Below, in pieces: positions 36,951 to 43,772 of a stretch of DNA of 43,890 bases (position 1 is the stretch's first letter; each line of letters starts with the position of its first letter). Source of the DNA: a virus; the IMG/VR virus record IMGVR_UViG_3300024518_001786, positions 1 through 43,890 of that record. The stretch is one strand, 5' to 3'. Made by a program: the position numbers and the translations under genes. The notes beneath the pieces are model-generated. The model worked only from the letters and a program-made list of their open reading frames with translations. It had not been told where the DNA came from and ran no database searches.

Positions 36951-37239
36951 TCCCACCCCCACAGTGCTCGCGGACGATGGCGAGAATCGTTTCTCGGTTC
37001 ATAATGATTACAGCAGCAGGCGATCCTTTCACCGCCGCTTCCAACTCCTCCCCAACCTTGCGGCGCTCGTCGGCACGATAGAAATTCTCTGTCTTGATTG
37101 ACACTTCTGACTGATCCATCCCCTCTTCCCGCGCTGCGTCGAGGGCGGCTTCGAGAATGTCTATCTGCCAAACAGCGGCTATTCCGCCTCCTGTCAATTC
37201 GGAAAACAACTCCCGCGCCCGTTCCTTGCTAGTCGTCAT
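36943..37239 (-). CDS. Hypothetical helical protein
   Basis: 98 residues from ATG 37239. The N-terminal part is a helical charged region (TTSKERARELFSELTGGGI); the second half includes SIKTENFYRADERRKVG and VIIMNRETILAIVREH. It overlaps both neighbours by 8-11 bases. There are no cysteine clusters and no membrane helix. Not recognised. Confidence 0.5.
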   Translation of the reverse strand: MTTSKERARELFSELTGGGIAAVWQIDILEAALDAAREEGMDQSEVSIKTENFYRADERRKVGEELEAAVKGSPAAVIIMNRETILAIVREHCGGGNE

Positions 37240-37429
37240 CGCTGTCCTCGGCCGCTATCGGGATGAACACGCATAGACCGATGCTCTGTACACCAAGGTG
37301 ATAGGTCCTACCTCTCACCTCAAACGAGGCCATGTGGTCAAGGACCGCTCGCGTGATAGTCCGCATTCCCGGCACCCGTTTGCCGAGGTTGTCCATCTTT
37401 ACTTCAATGGTGATCGTGACTGGTTTCAT
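37229..37429 (-). CDS. Small beta-rich hypothetical protein
   Basis: 66 residues from ATG 37429 behind GGCAGGGACGAG; overlaps the nuclease stop (ATGA) and the next gene by 11 bases. MKPVTITIEVKMDNL, a central amphipathic helix, then FEVRGRTYHLGVQSIGLCVF suggest a small alpha/beta fold with an acidic C-terminal tail. Function unknown. Confidence 0.55.
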   Translation of the reverse strand: MKPVTITIEVKMDNLGKRVPGMRTITRAVLDHMASFEVRGRTYHLGVQSIGLCVFIPIAAEDSDDD

Positions 37430-37995
37430 CTCGTCCCTGCCTCTCTAGTCATCAGCTCGCTATGCGTCGTCAGCTTGGCCCAGTTCTCGGCCAGCTCGTA
37501 GTCGTCAAATGTCCTCTCCCAGCACCGGTAGATAGGCTCCGGTGCTCCTCTGTAATCGCCCATCACGTGACACACATGCAACCGCCCGGTACGAACACCA
37601 AACATGTGGCAGTACGCCATCAGTTGCACCCAGTACCGCCAGAATTTCTCACTGTCGGGCCCGTGTTTGGTGGACATCCAGGTCAGTTTGATCTCGTGGA
37701 GTACCATCTCTACGACATCCAACAAATCCGGTGTCCCGTACTTGCCGTCTAGCTCCAGCTCGCCTGGTTGCACGTACCTGTCCGGCTGGTCGAGCTGGTA
37801 CCGTGCGATGATCGCGTGCTCTAGCGCGTTGCCTAGTTCCCACATGGTCTGCGGGTCATCGCCCTCTCGCTTGGCGTAGTGACCCAGCCGCAGACACAAG
37901 TCGTTGATCACCTCGCTGACGTGTACGCCCTTCGACCGATTCAGCATCGGTAGCAAGTCCGGCATGCCCTCGAAAATCAGCACGGCCTCGCTCAC
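37426..37995 (-). CDS. PD-(D/E)XK nuclease (Cas4/RecB-like)
   Basis: 189 residues from GTG 37995 with SD GAGGTGACGAC. Motifs: YGTPDLLDVV (D90), LHEIKLTW with E101-x-K103, and YWVQLMAYCHM with Q124 in the RecB-type motif. These form the metal site of RecB/Cas4-type nucleases. It lacks the four-cysteine Fe-S arrangement of Cas4. It would degrade or trim DNA ends in the recombination set. The first third is helical and probably a lid or binding domain. Confidence 0.8.
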   Translation of the reverse strand: MSEAVLIFEGMPDLLPMLNRSKGVHVSEVINDLCLRLGHYAKREGDDPQTMWELGNALEHAIIARYQLDQPDRYVQPGELELDGKYGTPDLLDVVEMVLHEIKLTWMSTKHGPDSEKFWRYWVQLMAYCHMFGVRTGRLHVCHVMGDYRGAPEPIYRCWERTFDDYELAENWAKLTTHSELMTREAGTR

Positions 37996-38035
37996 GTCGT
38001 CACCTCAAAAAGTAATGTTCTGGATCTCGACAAGC

Positions 38036-38120
38036 AAAAAAGTGTACCGGGGCAGACAGCGAAGGAGGGTCTCACGCCAGCCCACAGACCAACGCGAGGG
38101 GTAACCACCCACCCCGGTAC
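38036..38120 (-). ncRNA. Structured RNA element ending in U-tract (terminator or small RNA)
   Basis: In the 161-base gap between the nuclease and the 38157 gene. On the - strand GTACCGGGG and CCCCGGTAC (38120-38112 and 38052-38044) close a 77-base element containing GGGT-GGTT-ACCC and a GGTCT...AGACC hairpin, followed by AC and six U. It is too branched for a simple terminator and lacks tRNA features. It could be a stable small RNA or attenuating terminator. Confidence 0.5.
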
Positions 38121-38156
38121 AACAGTCATCTACGTCACTCCCTCAGTAGCCGACAG

Positions 38157-38993
38157 CTACGCGAGCGTCAGCACGCCCTCGTCCTCGTCGAACTCCCACG
38201 CCTCGCGTGAGTTGAGGTACTCGACGCTTGCCGCACGCTTGACCGCTTTGGCCTTCTCCGCACCGGCAAACACCTTGATGACCAGACCCGGCAGCTTGGC
38301 TTTCGGCAACTCTTCCGCCTCAACCAGTGCCTCAAGTATGACCTCCTCGATCCGATCGTCCAGGTCGCTGTCGACCTTGGGCGTGGATTTGGTGGTCGAC
38401 TTCGACGACTTCTTGCTCGTCCGCTTCTTGCGCGTCTTGGGCTTCGCCTCGCTGATCTCGGTGACGACCAGAATGGTTTTCTGGCGAGTGTCACCGTCAC
38501 CACTGGGGCGAACGATACCCGACCGCTTCTGTTGCGGCACTCGGTTGAAATGCCCGGCCAGCCCCTCGACAAAGCGCACGTCGGCGTCCATGTCATCGGG
38601 TGGGAACTCGGCATCTCGCAGCTTGAACAGAAAATCTGCCCAGTTGCTGTTGTTGTTGAGCTGCTCACGAGCGCCGGTCGGGAACGCGTACACGCCCTCC
38701 ATGTCGGCTTTGTCGTCGGCGTCGAGATCGACTGGCGACTTGCCGTCCATGGACGGCACGAAGTACTCCAGGTCCCCGGCCGAGTAGTGCTGCGTGAACT
38801 CCTCAAACCCGCTATCCTCGTCAGGCTCGATAGTCAGCCTGACCGCGAGAATATCGTGGTCGAGCTTGCCGTCGTAGTCCCACGGCACAACTCGGGCCTC
38901 GGTGATCTGACCGTCGAAATCGTCGGCTAGACCTGCCGAGACCATGTTGTCCGGGTTCATGCTGGCTACCCGGACGGGTTGCTGCTTTGGCAT
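38157..38993 (-). CDS. Probable ssDNA-binding / replication accessory protein
   Basis: 278 residues with SD AGGAGGTAAGCAG. N-terminal 140 residues are beta-rich with acidic loops (ARVVPWDYDGKLDHDILAVR, then HYSAGDLEYFVPS and YAFPTGAREQLNNNSNWADF), a pattern widely seen in phages between helicase and Sak4/polymerase genes and thought to be an OB-like binding domain. Then a Lys/Ser/Thr-rich linker (KTRKKRTSKKSSKSTTKST) and a C-terminal winged-helix-like domain. Function is inferred from context. The branched RNA element lies directly downstream of it. Confidence 0.55.
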   Translation of the reverse strand: MPKQQPVRVASMNPDNMVSAGLADDFDGQITEARVVPWDYDGKLDHDILAVRLTIEPDEDSGFEEFTQHYSAGDLEYFVPSMDGKSPVDLDADDKADMEGVYAFPTGAREQLNNNSNWADFLFKLRDAEFPPDDMDADVRFVEGLAGHFNRVPQQKRSGIVRPSGDGDTRQKTILVVTEISEAKPKTRKKRTSKKSSKSTTKSTPKVDSDLDDRIEEVILEALVEAEELPKAKLPGLVIKVFAGAEKAKAVKRAASVEYLNSREAWEFDEDEGVLTLA

Positions 38994-39006
38994 CTGCTTA
39001 CCTCCT

Positions 39007-39046
39007 GTGCTGTGTCAGCACGGCTGTTGTAGAGGGTGTATCCCTC
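39007..39046. other. Two tandem short hairpins in gap upstream of 38993 gene
   Basis: GTGCTG-TGT-CAGCAC (39007-39021) and GAGGG-TGTAT-CCCTC (39032-39046) lie between the helicase stop and the next SD. There is no U-tract, so termination is unlikely. They may protect or process the mRNA. Confidence 0.4.
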
Positions 39047-39049
39047 CGT

Positions 39050-40618
39050 TTAGCTATCGAGTGGCAACGGCTCAGGGGCTCGTCCCTTCACCGTCCGCCA
39101 CGCGTGTTTGAACCAGCCGGGAAACACCCCGGCTTTTTGAAACCAACGCCAGTGGTCGTCGATCATGAACGTCTCGCACATGTCATCAGCCGACCTCATA
39201 CCTCGGCCGTACTGCTGGACGATGGTCTGTGCCGCGAGGTGCTTGACGTATCCCTTGTCGTCGGCCGACCTCGCTTTGATCAGTGGTGACCGACCATCGA
39301 CAAACGGCACCTTGGCGAGTATCTGGTATCTGCACTCATCGTACGGAAAATCGAACCCCTCCTCTATCGACGGGCTGACCAGCACACACGGTGGGTCGGC
39401 TGCCTTGAACGCTTCGACCACCGCCCTGGTCGAGCGTGTGTCGTGAGTCAGCATCATGTCGCTGTGTTTGCTACGGGCCATTACTTGCTTGGCGCGGGCG
39501 TACGACCTGGTGTGGATGATGCCCTTGCGATCTAGTCGCTCGCCCACTATCGCGTCGATGCGATTGATCCACATGCGGACCTGTCCCTCGACCATGCGCC
39601 GGTCTACTCGCGTCGTAGGCACATAGGTAAACGGTCGGCGGGCTGCTTTGAATCCGCCTCTGACCTCGTGGTAGGTGTGGGAGTTGTCACCGATACCTAA
39701 GTACTTGGCTATGCTTGGTGACAGCGTCGCCGAGCACAACACGACGTTGGGAATACTACGAAACAGGTACCGCTCAGCAAACCGCTGCGGCCACAGTGGC
39801 GTGATGTTGGCACCGCGCCGGGTGTCCTCGACCACCCACTGACCGTCAGGTGACGCGCCGAGTTCTTTCAAGTCCCGCCCTAGCCTCGACAGGTAGTTGA
39901 CGTCCTCGCGTGCTGCCCGGCTGGGGTTGGGGTCGCCCTTCAATTCAGCGCGTAACTCGGTAGCCCGATTGCTAGCGTGTATCGCTACCTCAGCCGCCCA
40001 CTCCGACCACCGCAGCGGGGTGTCAGATACTTTCGGTGTCTTGATCCGTAGTAGGGTCCTGATCTTTCCTTCGTCTATCTTGATCGTACAAAACCCCGAC
40101 AGCCAGTCCGGTGCCCCGTGCGCCTCGTCGAGCACTATGAGGTCGAACACACCTAGCGTCGTCGGGTCGCTGTACTTGTTGATCGACATCCAATAGGCGT
40201 AGTTGGTCACCACGATGTCGGCGTCACAGGCTGCCTGTCGAGCGAGTATGTAGGGACATTCAACCGGCCCGTGCTCCTCGTGGCGCAGACGACAGTACGA
40301 GAAGTCCCACAGCTCACAACTCGTGCGTAGCTCCCGACAGTGGTAGTTCGACTGACCGCGCATGTCCACCATGCCGGTCACCGCGAAGTCGGCCATGAGC
40401 TGCTTCTGTAGCCCCTTGGTGCCGACCAGTACTAGAGTCCTACCGCTCGTCATCTGCGACACCGCCATGTAGACCAGGGACTTACCAACTCCAGTAGGTG
40501 CCGACAATAGCGAGAACCTGCGCTCGTCACTGGCGATGTCCAGTGACGACCTAAGCTGGCTGGGTCGGAACTCGACAAACTTGGCAGGCAGCCCGAGGTC
40601 AGTAGGTATCAACGACAC
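39050..40618 (-). CDS. DinG/XPD-type superfamily 2 helicase with Fe-S cysteines
   Basis: 522 residues from GTG 40618; an alternative TTG two codons later would have better SD spacing (GGAGGTGTCG). Walker A SAPTGVGKSLVY (39-50), four cysteines C94, C101, C109 and C121 between motifs I and II, as in Fe-S helicases, then DEAH at 164-167. C-terminal motifs: VVLCSATLSPSI (III), SPSIEEGFDFP (V) and IVQQYGRGMRS (VI). It is expected to unwind DNA 5'-3' with ATP. In phages it works with the replication/recombination genes that surround it. Confidence 0.9.
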   Translation of the reverse strand: MSLIPTDLGLPAKFVEFRPSQLRSSLDIASDERRFSLLSAPTGVGKSLVYMAVSQMTSGRTLVLVGTKGLQKQLMADFAVTGMVDMRGQSNYHCRELRTSCELWDFSYCRLRHEEHGPVECPYILARQAACDADIVVTNYAYWMSINKYSDPTTLGVFDLIVLDEAHGAPDWLSGFCTIKIDEGKIRTLLRIKTPKVSDTPLRWSEWAAEVAIHASNRATELRAELKGDPNPSRAAREDVNYLSRLGRDLKELGASPDGQWVVEDTRRGANITPLWPQRFAERYLFRSIPNVVLCSATLSPSIAKYLGIGDNSHTYHEVRGGFKAARRPFTYVPTTRVDRRMVEGQVRMWINRIDAIVGERLDRKGIIHTRSYARAKQVMARSKHSDMMLTHDTRSTRAVVEAFKAADPPCVLVSPSIEEGFDFPYDECRYQILAKVPFVDGRSPLIKARSADDKGYVKHLAAQTIVQQYGRGMRSADDMCETFMIDDHWRWFQKAGVFPGWFKHAWRTVKGRAPEPLPLDS

Positions 40619-40839
40619 CTCCGTCGTCTCTGTTCTGTCCTCTCCTCGCGCCTGAGTCTCGGTATCTCGCTGTGCAGGCTGATCGCTAGTCCGCCGCTGA
40701 GAAACGCCGCACCCGGGGACGTCCTGGTGACCTCCTGTGTCGAGCCACCTATCTTGACCAGGTCGTCAGACCTCAGTGGTGCCTCGGTGTCGATGTGCCA
40801 CCCTCGCGGCCGTACCTTTCTACCTACCAGTATCCTCAC
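40609..40839 (-). CDS. Small basic protein, first gene after promoter
   Basis: 76 residues from GTG 40839, 18 bases after the predicted transcript start, with CAGGGGTAGAGAA as SD. The N-terminus is MRILVGRKVRPRGWHIDTEA, then a KIGGSTQEVTRTSPGAAFLS segment, and a very Arg-rich tail (REERTEQRRRRCR). It overlaps the helicase start by ten bases. It could bind DNA or the helicase. It is the first product of the long operon, a place where phages often put regulators. Confidence 0.6.
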   Translation of the reverse strand: MRILVGRKVRPRGWHIDTEAPLRSDDLVKIGGSTQEVTRTSPGAAFLSGGLAISLHSEIPRLRREERTEQRRRRCR

Positions 40840-40863
40840 TTCTCTACCCCTGTCAGGGCCTCG

Positions 40864-40893
40864 ATTAGATCATTGATACGGGGTGCCCGTCAA
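40864..40893 (-). promoter_or_regulatory. Sigma70-type promoter of the replication operon
   Basis: On the - strand TTGACG (40893-40888), 18-base spacer, TCTAAT (40869-40864). Expected start near 40857, giving an 18-base leader. The palindrome at 40880-40900 covers the -35 box exactly as at 28501-28519, so both promoters should respond to the same regulator. Confidence 0.75.
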
Positions 40894-40900
40894 GCACCCC
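40880..40900. promoter_or_regulatory. Palindromic operator (copy 2)
   Basis: GGGGTGC-CCGTCAA-GCACCCC: seven-base perfect arms, seven-base centre. It differs from copy 1 at one of 19 core positions and has the same position over the -35 box. Two copies 12.4 kb apart at two promoters indicate a shared repressor. Confidence 0.75.
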
Positions 40901-40945
40901 TACATGCAGTGGTAGGAGCCCGCAAGTACCACTACATGCTGTGGT
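40900..40945. repeat. 14-bp direct repeats and inverted repeat next to promoter
   Basis: CTACATGCAGTGGT (40900-40913) and CTACATGCTGTGGT (40932-40945) are direct repeats with one mismatch, 32 bases apart (three helical turns). ATGCAGTGGTA/TACCACTACAT (40904-40914 and 40927-40937) also pair as a hairpin with a 12-base loop. There is no U-tract. Possible second regulatory site, or an origin iteron. Confidence 0.5.
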
Positions 40946-40953
40946 TGTCGTCG

Positions 40954-41558
40954 TCACCATCCCCAGCGCGACCTCTGTTCTTGGGCGCGGTCGTAGCGCA
41001 GGTAGTCGACCTCCCACGACGACATGAATGACTCGCGCTCGCGCTTCCAATATTTACCGCGCTGGTGCAGCTTGGCGATTCCCGGCAGGTTGCTGGTACA
41101 GCTCGTCGGCCAGATGTCGAACCAGATAGAGTCGAACTTTTGACCATCCGTAGGCACCCAGGTGAACACGTCACCCTCGACCACCGTCAGCCGCTTGTCG
41201 GTAAAGTGCGGTGCCACCAGAGCGATAACACGCGGGTCGCTCTCTACCACCGTGATGCTGTTGATCTTCGACGGCTTGTCGCTGTACCTCGGCGGTTTGA
41301 GTCGGTGTCTCGACAGCAGCGCCCTGACCACCATGCCGATACCCAGCCCACCGACGAGCACGTCACCTCGGGCCGCGTGGACGAACCGGGATTGGTGGTC
41401 TGCTCGTACGTGGTGTCGCTCATCATCACCCCGTTGCCGTCGAGACTCAGCCGACAGTACCGCCCCGGCTCGATTCTCTGCCTGCCCCCGCCTGGTGACA
41501 TGTAAGCACGGAGATTGAACGAGCGGGCGTCTTGCTTGCTGATGGTGAAGTGGACCAC
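40954..41558 (-). pseudogene. SAM methyltransferase (spermidine-synthase-like) split by -1 frameshift
   Basis: Two frames cover one protein. From GTG 41558 (SD GAGGCGCTGAG) the frame runs MVHFTISKQDARSF... to MMSDTTYEQ. The family then expects a DH...GDVLVGGLGIGM segment, which is present one base out of frame: DHQSRFVHAARGDVLVGG, then SITVVESDPRV and LTVVEGDVFTW to 40954. The shift lies near 41400. The complete protein would be about 200 residues with a Rossmann core. No slip heptamer is seen, so a true mutation or a single-base sequencing error is more likely than programmed shifting. Confidence 0.7.
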
Positions 41559-41621
41559 CTCAGCGCCTCGCCCTCTGGTACGACCTCGACCATCGGCCTG
41601 AACGGGTACGTGTGCGACCGC

Positions 41622-41936
41622 CTACAGGACATCGGTAGGCTCCAACCAGACAAACCTTTTGATCACGTCCCACTCGGCGCTCGTCAGCTCGTGCATCTCG
41701 TCCCACCCGAGCACGGCGAACGCGTCCCGTAGCACAGCAGCGTCCTGGTGCCACACCAGCCTGTCGCCGCCAGGCACCGTCCCGTAGCTCCAGCACACCT
41801 TGACCAGCGCATCCTCCAGCTCGGCCACCCGCCCTCGTAGCTGGTGACTACTAGCCATCGACGCGATCACCTGTCGCATGTACTGCCGTATGCCACCTAT
41901 CATCGACAGCGGTCTGCGGTCCTTGAACAGTCCCAT
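41622..41936 (-). CDS. Hypothetical protein
   Basis: 104 residues from ATG 41936 with SD GTAGGAGGTAGGT. Helical, with LRGRVAELEDALVKVCWSYG and AAVLRDAFAVLGWDEMHELT, and several tryptophans. The C-terminus SAEWDVIKRFVWLEPTDVL is typical of small alpha proteins in early phage operons. No catalytic or zinc motif. Not identified. Confidence 0.6.
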   Translation of the reverse strand: MGLFKDRRPLSMIGGIRQYMRQVIASMASSHQLRGRVAELEDALVKVCWSYGTVPGGDRLVWHQDAAVLRDAFAVLGWDEMHELTSAEWDVIKRFVWLEPTDVL

Positions 41937-41952
41937 ACCTACCTCCTACCTG

Positions 41953-42252
41953 TTAGCGACGTCTACCCCTTTTTATCCGGCACTCAGTCGTGTGCCTGAC
42001 CACTATCTCGCCGTGGTCTCTCTGCAACATCTCCGACGAGTACGTCAGCTCTAGCTGCCCGGGCTCGTACCCGGTGCGTCTGATCGCTGCTACCATTGTG
42101 TTGATCTCTCGCGTCAGATCGTCGCTGATGCGGTTGCTGAACACCCACACCCGAGACCCCGCCAATCCACTCATGCACGACGTGCAGATGACGCCTTGGG
42201 TGAGTTCGTTGACTGGTACCTCTCGCGCACACGTCCCGCAGTGCTTGGTCAT
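41953..42252 (-). CDS. Small zinc-finger-like protein
   Basis: 99 residues from ATG 42252 (SD GGAGGCAGGACT; ATGA overlap with the TOPRIM gene). N-terminal MTKHCGTCAREVPVN and VICTSCMSG form a C-x2-C...C-x2-C zinc site. Then a beta-rich region with RVWVFSNRISDDLTREINTM and ELTYSSEMLQRDHGEIVVR. The C-terminus is basic. Probably binds nucleic acid; family not identified. Confidence 0.6.
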   Translation of the reverse strand: MTKHCGTCAREVPVNELTQGVICTSCMSGLAGSRVWVFSNRISDDLTREINTMVAAIRRTGYEPGQLELTYSSEMLQRDHGEIVVRHTTECRIKRGRRR

Positions 42253-43226
42253 AGTCCTGCCTCCTCGATCCACGTCAGCAGCTTGTCCCTCTCGACTCTC
42301 TCATCCTCGACCACCTCGCCTCTATGTGCCGAGTCCATCTCGTCCTGTATGGCGTCGTCGATCTCGTCTGCCAACTGGTCCGGGCTCATGGCCTCGACCT
42401 GGACGGTACCGCCTACCCACCCCTTGCTGCGTGAGTCGGTAGCCTTTGGTGGTGCTTCCTCCAGTCGGTAGTCAGCCATCTGGTCGGTGGTCACGGCGAT
42501 GCGCCGCCACTGGGAAATATGTGCGTACATCTTTGCCAGCAACTCACGAGTCGAGATGCCACCGTTAGCAGCGGCGTTGCGTATGGCGTCGCCGTGCTCT
42601 CTGCCGACTATCCCGATCACCATGGCAGGTATGTCGTCTCGCAAGTTGTCGTAGATCGCCACCCCCGACGGGTCGTGGTCACCCACATGCAGCACCTTGG
42701 TTGGCTGTCCGGTCTCGTAGTACCGATCGACAATCCGCCGCGCCGCTTCGTACTTCATCGTGGTGCTATTGAATCCACCGCTGCTGTACACCTCGACGCC
42801 GTACGGCCACGACACGTTGAATGCCTGTGGCACCATGCCCGCCGCCTCGACCCACAGCTCCAGTACTGTCTCCTGCCCGTGCTGGCGGTCCTGTCGATAG
42901 CTCCTCTCCACGTACCCGGGCAGCCACCTAGCAAAGTCTCTCGCACTGTCCCAGGTCAGGCCGTACTTGTGGGTCACACCGTCGTCGCGTATGTGCTCAA
43001 ACGGAACTAGCCCCGCACGCCTGGCCCGGTTCAGCTTATCGAGCAGCCGCTTGTAGGCTCGCTCGGTTTTCTCGTACCCGTAGGCACCGACCAGGCGGTA
43101 GAAAATCTGCCTGCCGGTCAGCGGCAGGTAGTCAGCGTACTCGTCGAGTATGAGGGCGACTTGACCGATGAGGACCACCGACTCGGTGCTCGGGTTCCAC
43201 GTGGCTAGACCTACTGGCTGGGTCAC
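42249..43226 (-). CDS. TOPRIM-domain protein resembling Spo11/TopoVI-A
   Basis: 325 residues from GTG 43226 (GTGA overlap). N-terminal winged-helix-like region LPLTGRQIFYRLVGAYGYEK (34-53) and LDKLNRARRAGLVPFEHIRD. Residues 120-200 fit a TOPRIM fold: VLELWVEAAG (E124/E128) and VLHVGDHDPSGVAIYD with D183 and D185, the G-D-x-D-P-x-G motif of Spo11/TopoVI subunit A. The catalytic Tyr equivalent is not obvious. The C-terminal third is helical and acidic. A DNA-strand-processing role is likely; it could also be an OLD-like or primase TOPRIM. Confidence 0.7.
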   Translation of the reverse strand: MTQPVGLATWNPSTESVVLIGQVALILDEYADYLPLTGRQIFYRLVGAYGYEKTERAYKRLLDKLNRARRAGLVPFEHIRDDGVTHKYGLTWDSARDFARWLPGYVERSYRQDRQHGQETVLELWVEAAGMVPQAFNVSWPYGVEVYSSGGFNSTTMKYEAARRIVDRYYETGQPTKVLHVGDHDPSGVAIYDNLRDDIPAMVIGIVGREHGDAIRNAAANGGISTRELLAKMYAHISQWRRIAVTTDQMADYRLEEAPPKATDSRSKGWVGGTVQVEAMSPDQLADEIDDAIQDEMDSAHRGEVVEDERVERDKLLTWIEEAGL

Positions 43227-43534
43227 GACTGCGCCTCGACCCAGTCCTGTACTAACTGCCCCGGGTGGTCGTTGCCGAGTATCGCGGTGAGCTGAGCCAT
43301 CGTCAGCTCGTGCGCGTGCTCGACCCACTTGACGACGGCGTCGAGGTAGTCACGCGGCGGTAGCACCGGCTCGTTCGTCTCACTTACCGTCGCCACCATC
43401 GCTTGTGCAAACGGCAGCGGCTGACCGGCGCAGAACTCCAACCCACCAGTCGGCTCCATGCCCTCGGTGATCATCCTCTCGACGCCATGCTCCAGGTCCT
43501 GGGTGGTGAGTGCTTTGACAATCTCGTACTGCAT
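43223..43534 (-). CDS. DUF1737-containing small protein
   Basis: 103 residues from ATG 43534 with SD GAGGAGATAGGT. N-terminal 45 residues match DUF1737: YEIVKALTTQDLEHGVERMI, then EGMEPTGGLEF and FAQAMV, a short alpha/beta module of unknown function found in phages and bacteria. The remainder is helical and acidic (YLDAVVKWVEHAHEL). The stop overlaps the TOPRIM gene's start, so they are probably translated together. Confidence 0.7.
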   Translation of the reverse strand: MQYEIVKALTTQDLEHGVERMITEGMEPTGGLEFCAGQPLPFAQAMVATVSETNEPVLPPRDYLDAVVKWVEHAHELTMAQLTAILGNDHPGQLVQDWVEAQS

Positions 43535-43544
43535 ACCTATCTCC

Positions 43545-43772
43545 TCAGCACGCCACTATGTAGTGCGTCCGGCCCTCGTAGATGTCGCACGGTACGGGGC
43601 TGTGGTTCGGGTTGCCGCTGACGCGCTTCACCAACGACCAGCCGCCAGTCACGCCGCTCGGGTTGGTCAGGTTGCAGTGGGCAAGGATCTCGGCGTCGGT
43701 GGCATCGCCGACTGCACACACTTGCATGTAGCACAGCCCGAGAACCGGCTTGGTCACCTCTACTCGCTTCAT
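43545..43772 (-). CDS. Conserved small phage protein
   Basis: 75 residues from ATG 43772 with SD GGCAGGAG. Pattern PVLGLCYMQVCAVGDATDAE, then NPSGVTGGWSLVKR and a YEGRTHYIVAC end recurs as a small protein in early phage operons. Four cysteines are present, but not in a zinc arrangement. It may form a compact alpha/beta domain. Function unknown. Confidence 0.65.
   Translation of the reverse strand: MKRVEVTKPVLGLCYMQVCAVGDATDAEILAHCNLTNPSGVTGGWSLVKRVSGNPNHSPVPCDIYEGRTHYIVAC

Noticed and set aside
37426-37995. True Cas4 of a CRISPR system
   Set aside because: There is no Fe-S cysteine set, no repeat array and no other cas gene; only the RecB-type motifs match.
38044-38120. tRNA of 77 bases
   Set aside because: The closing stem has nine pairs, there is no T-loop or anticodon arm; better as a terminator or other RNA.
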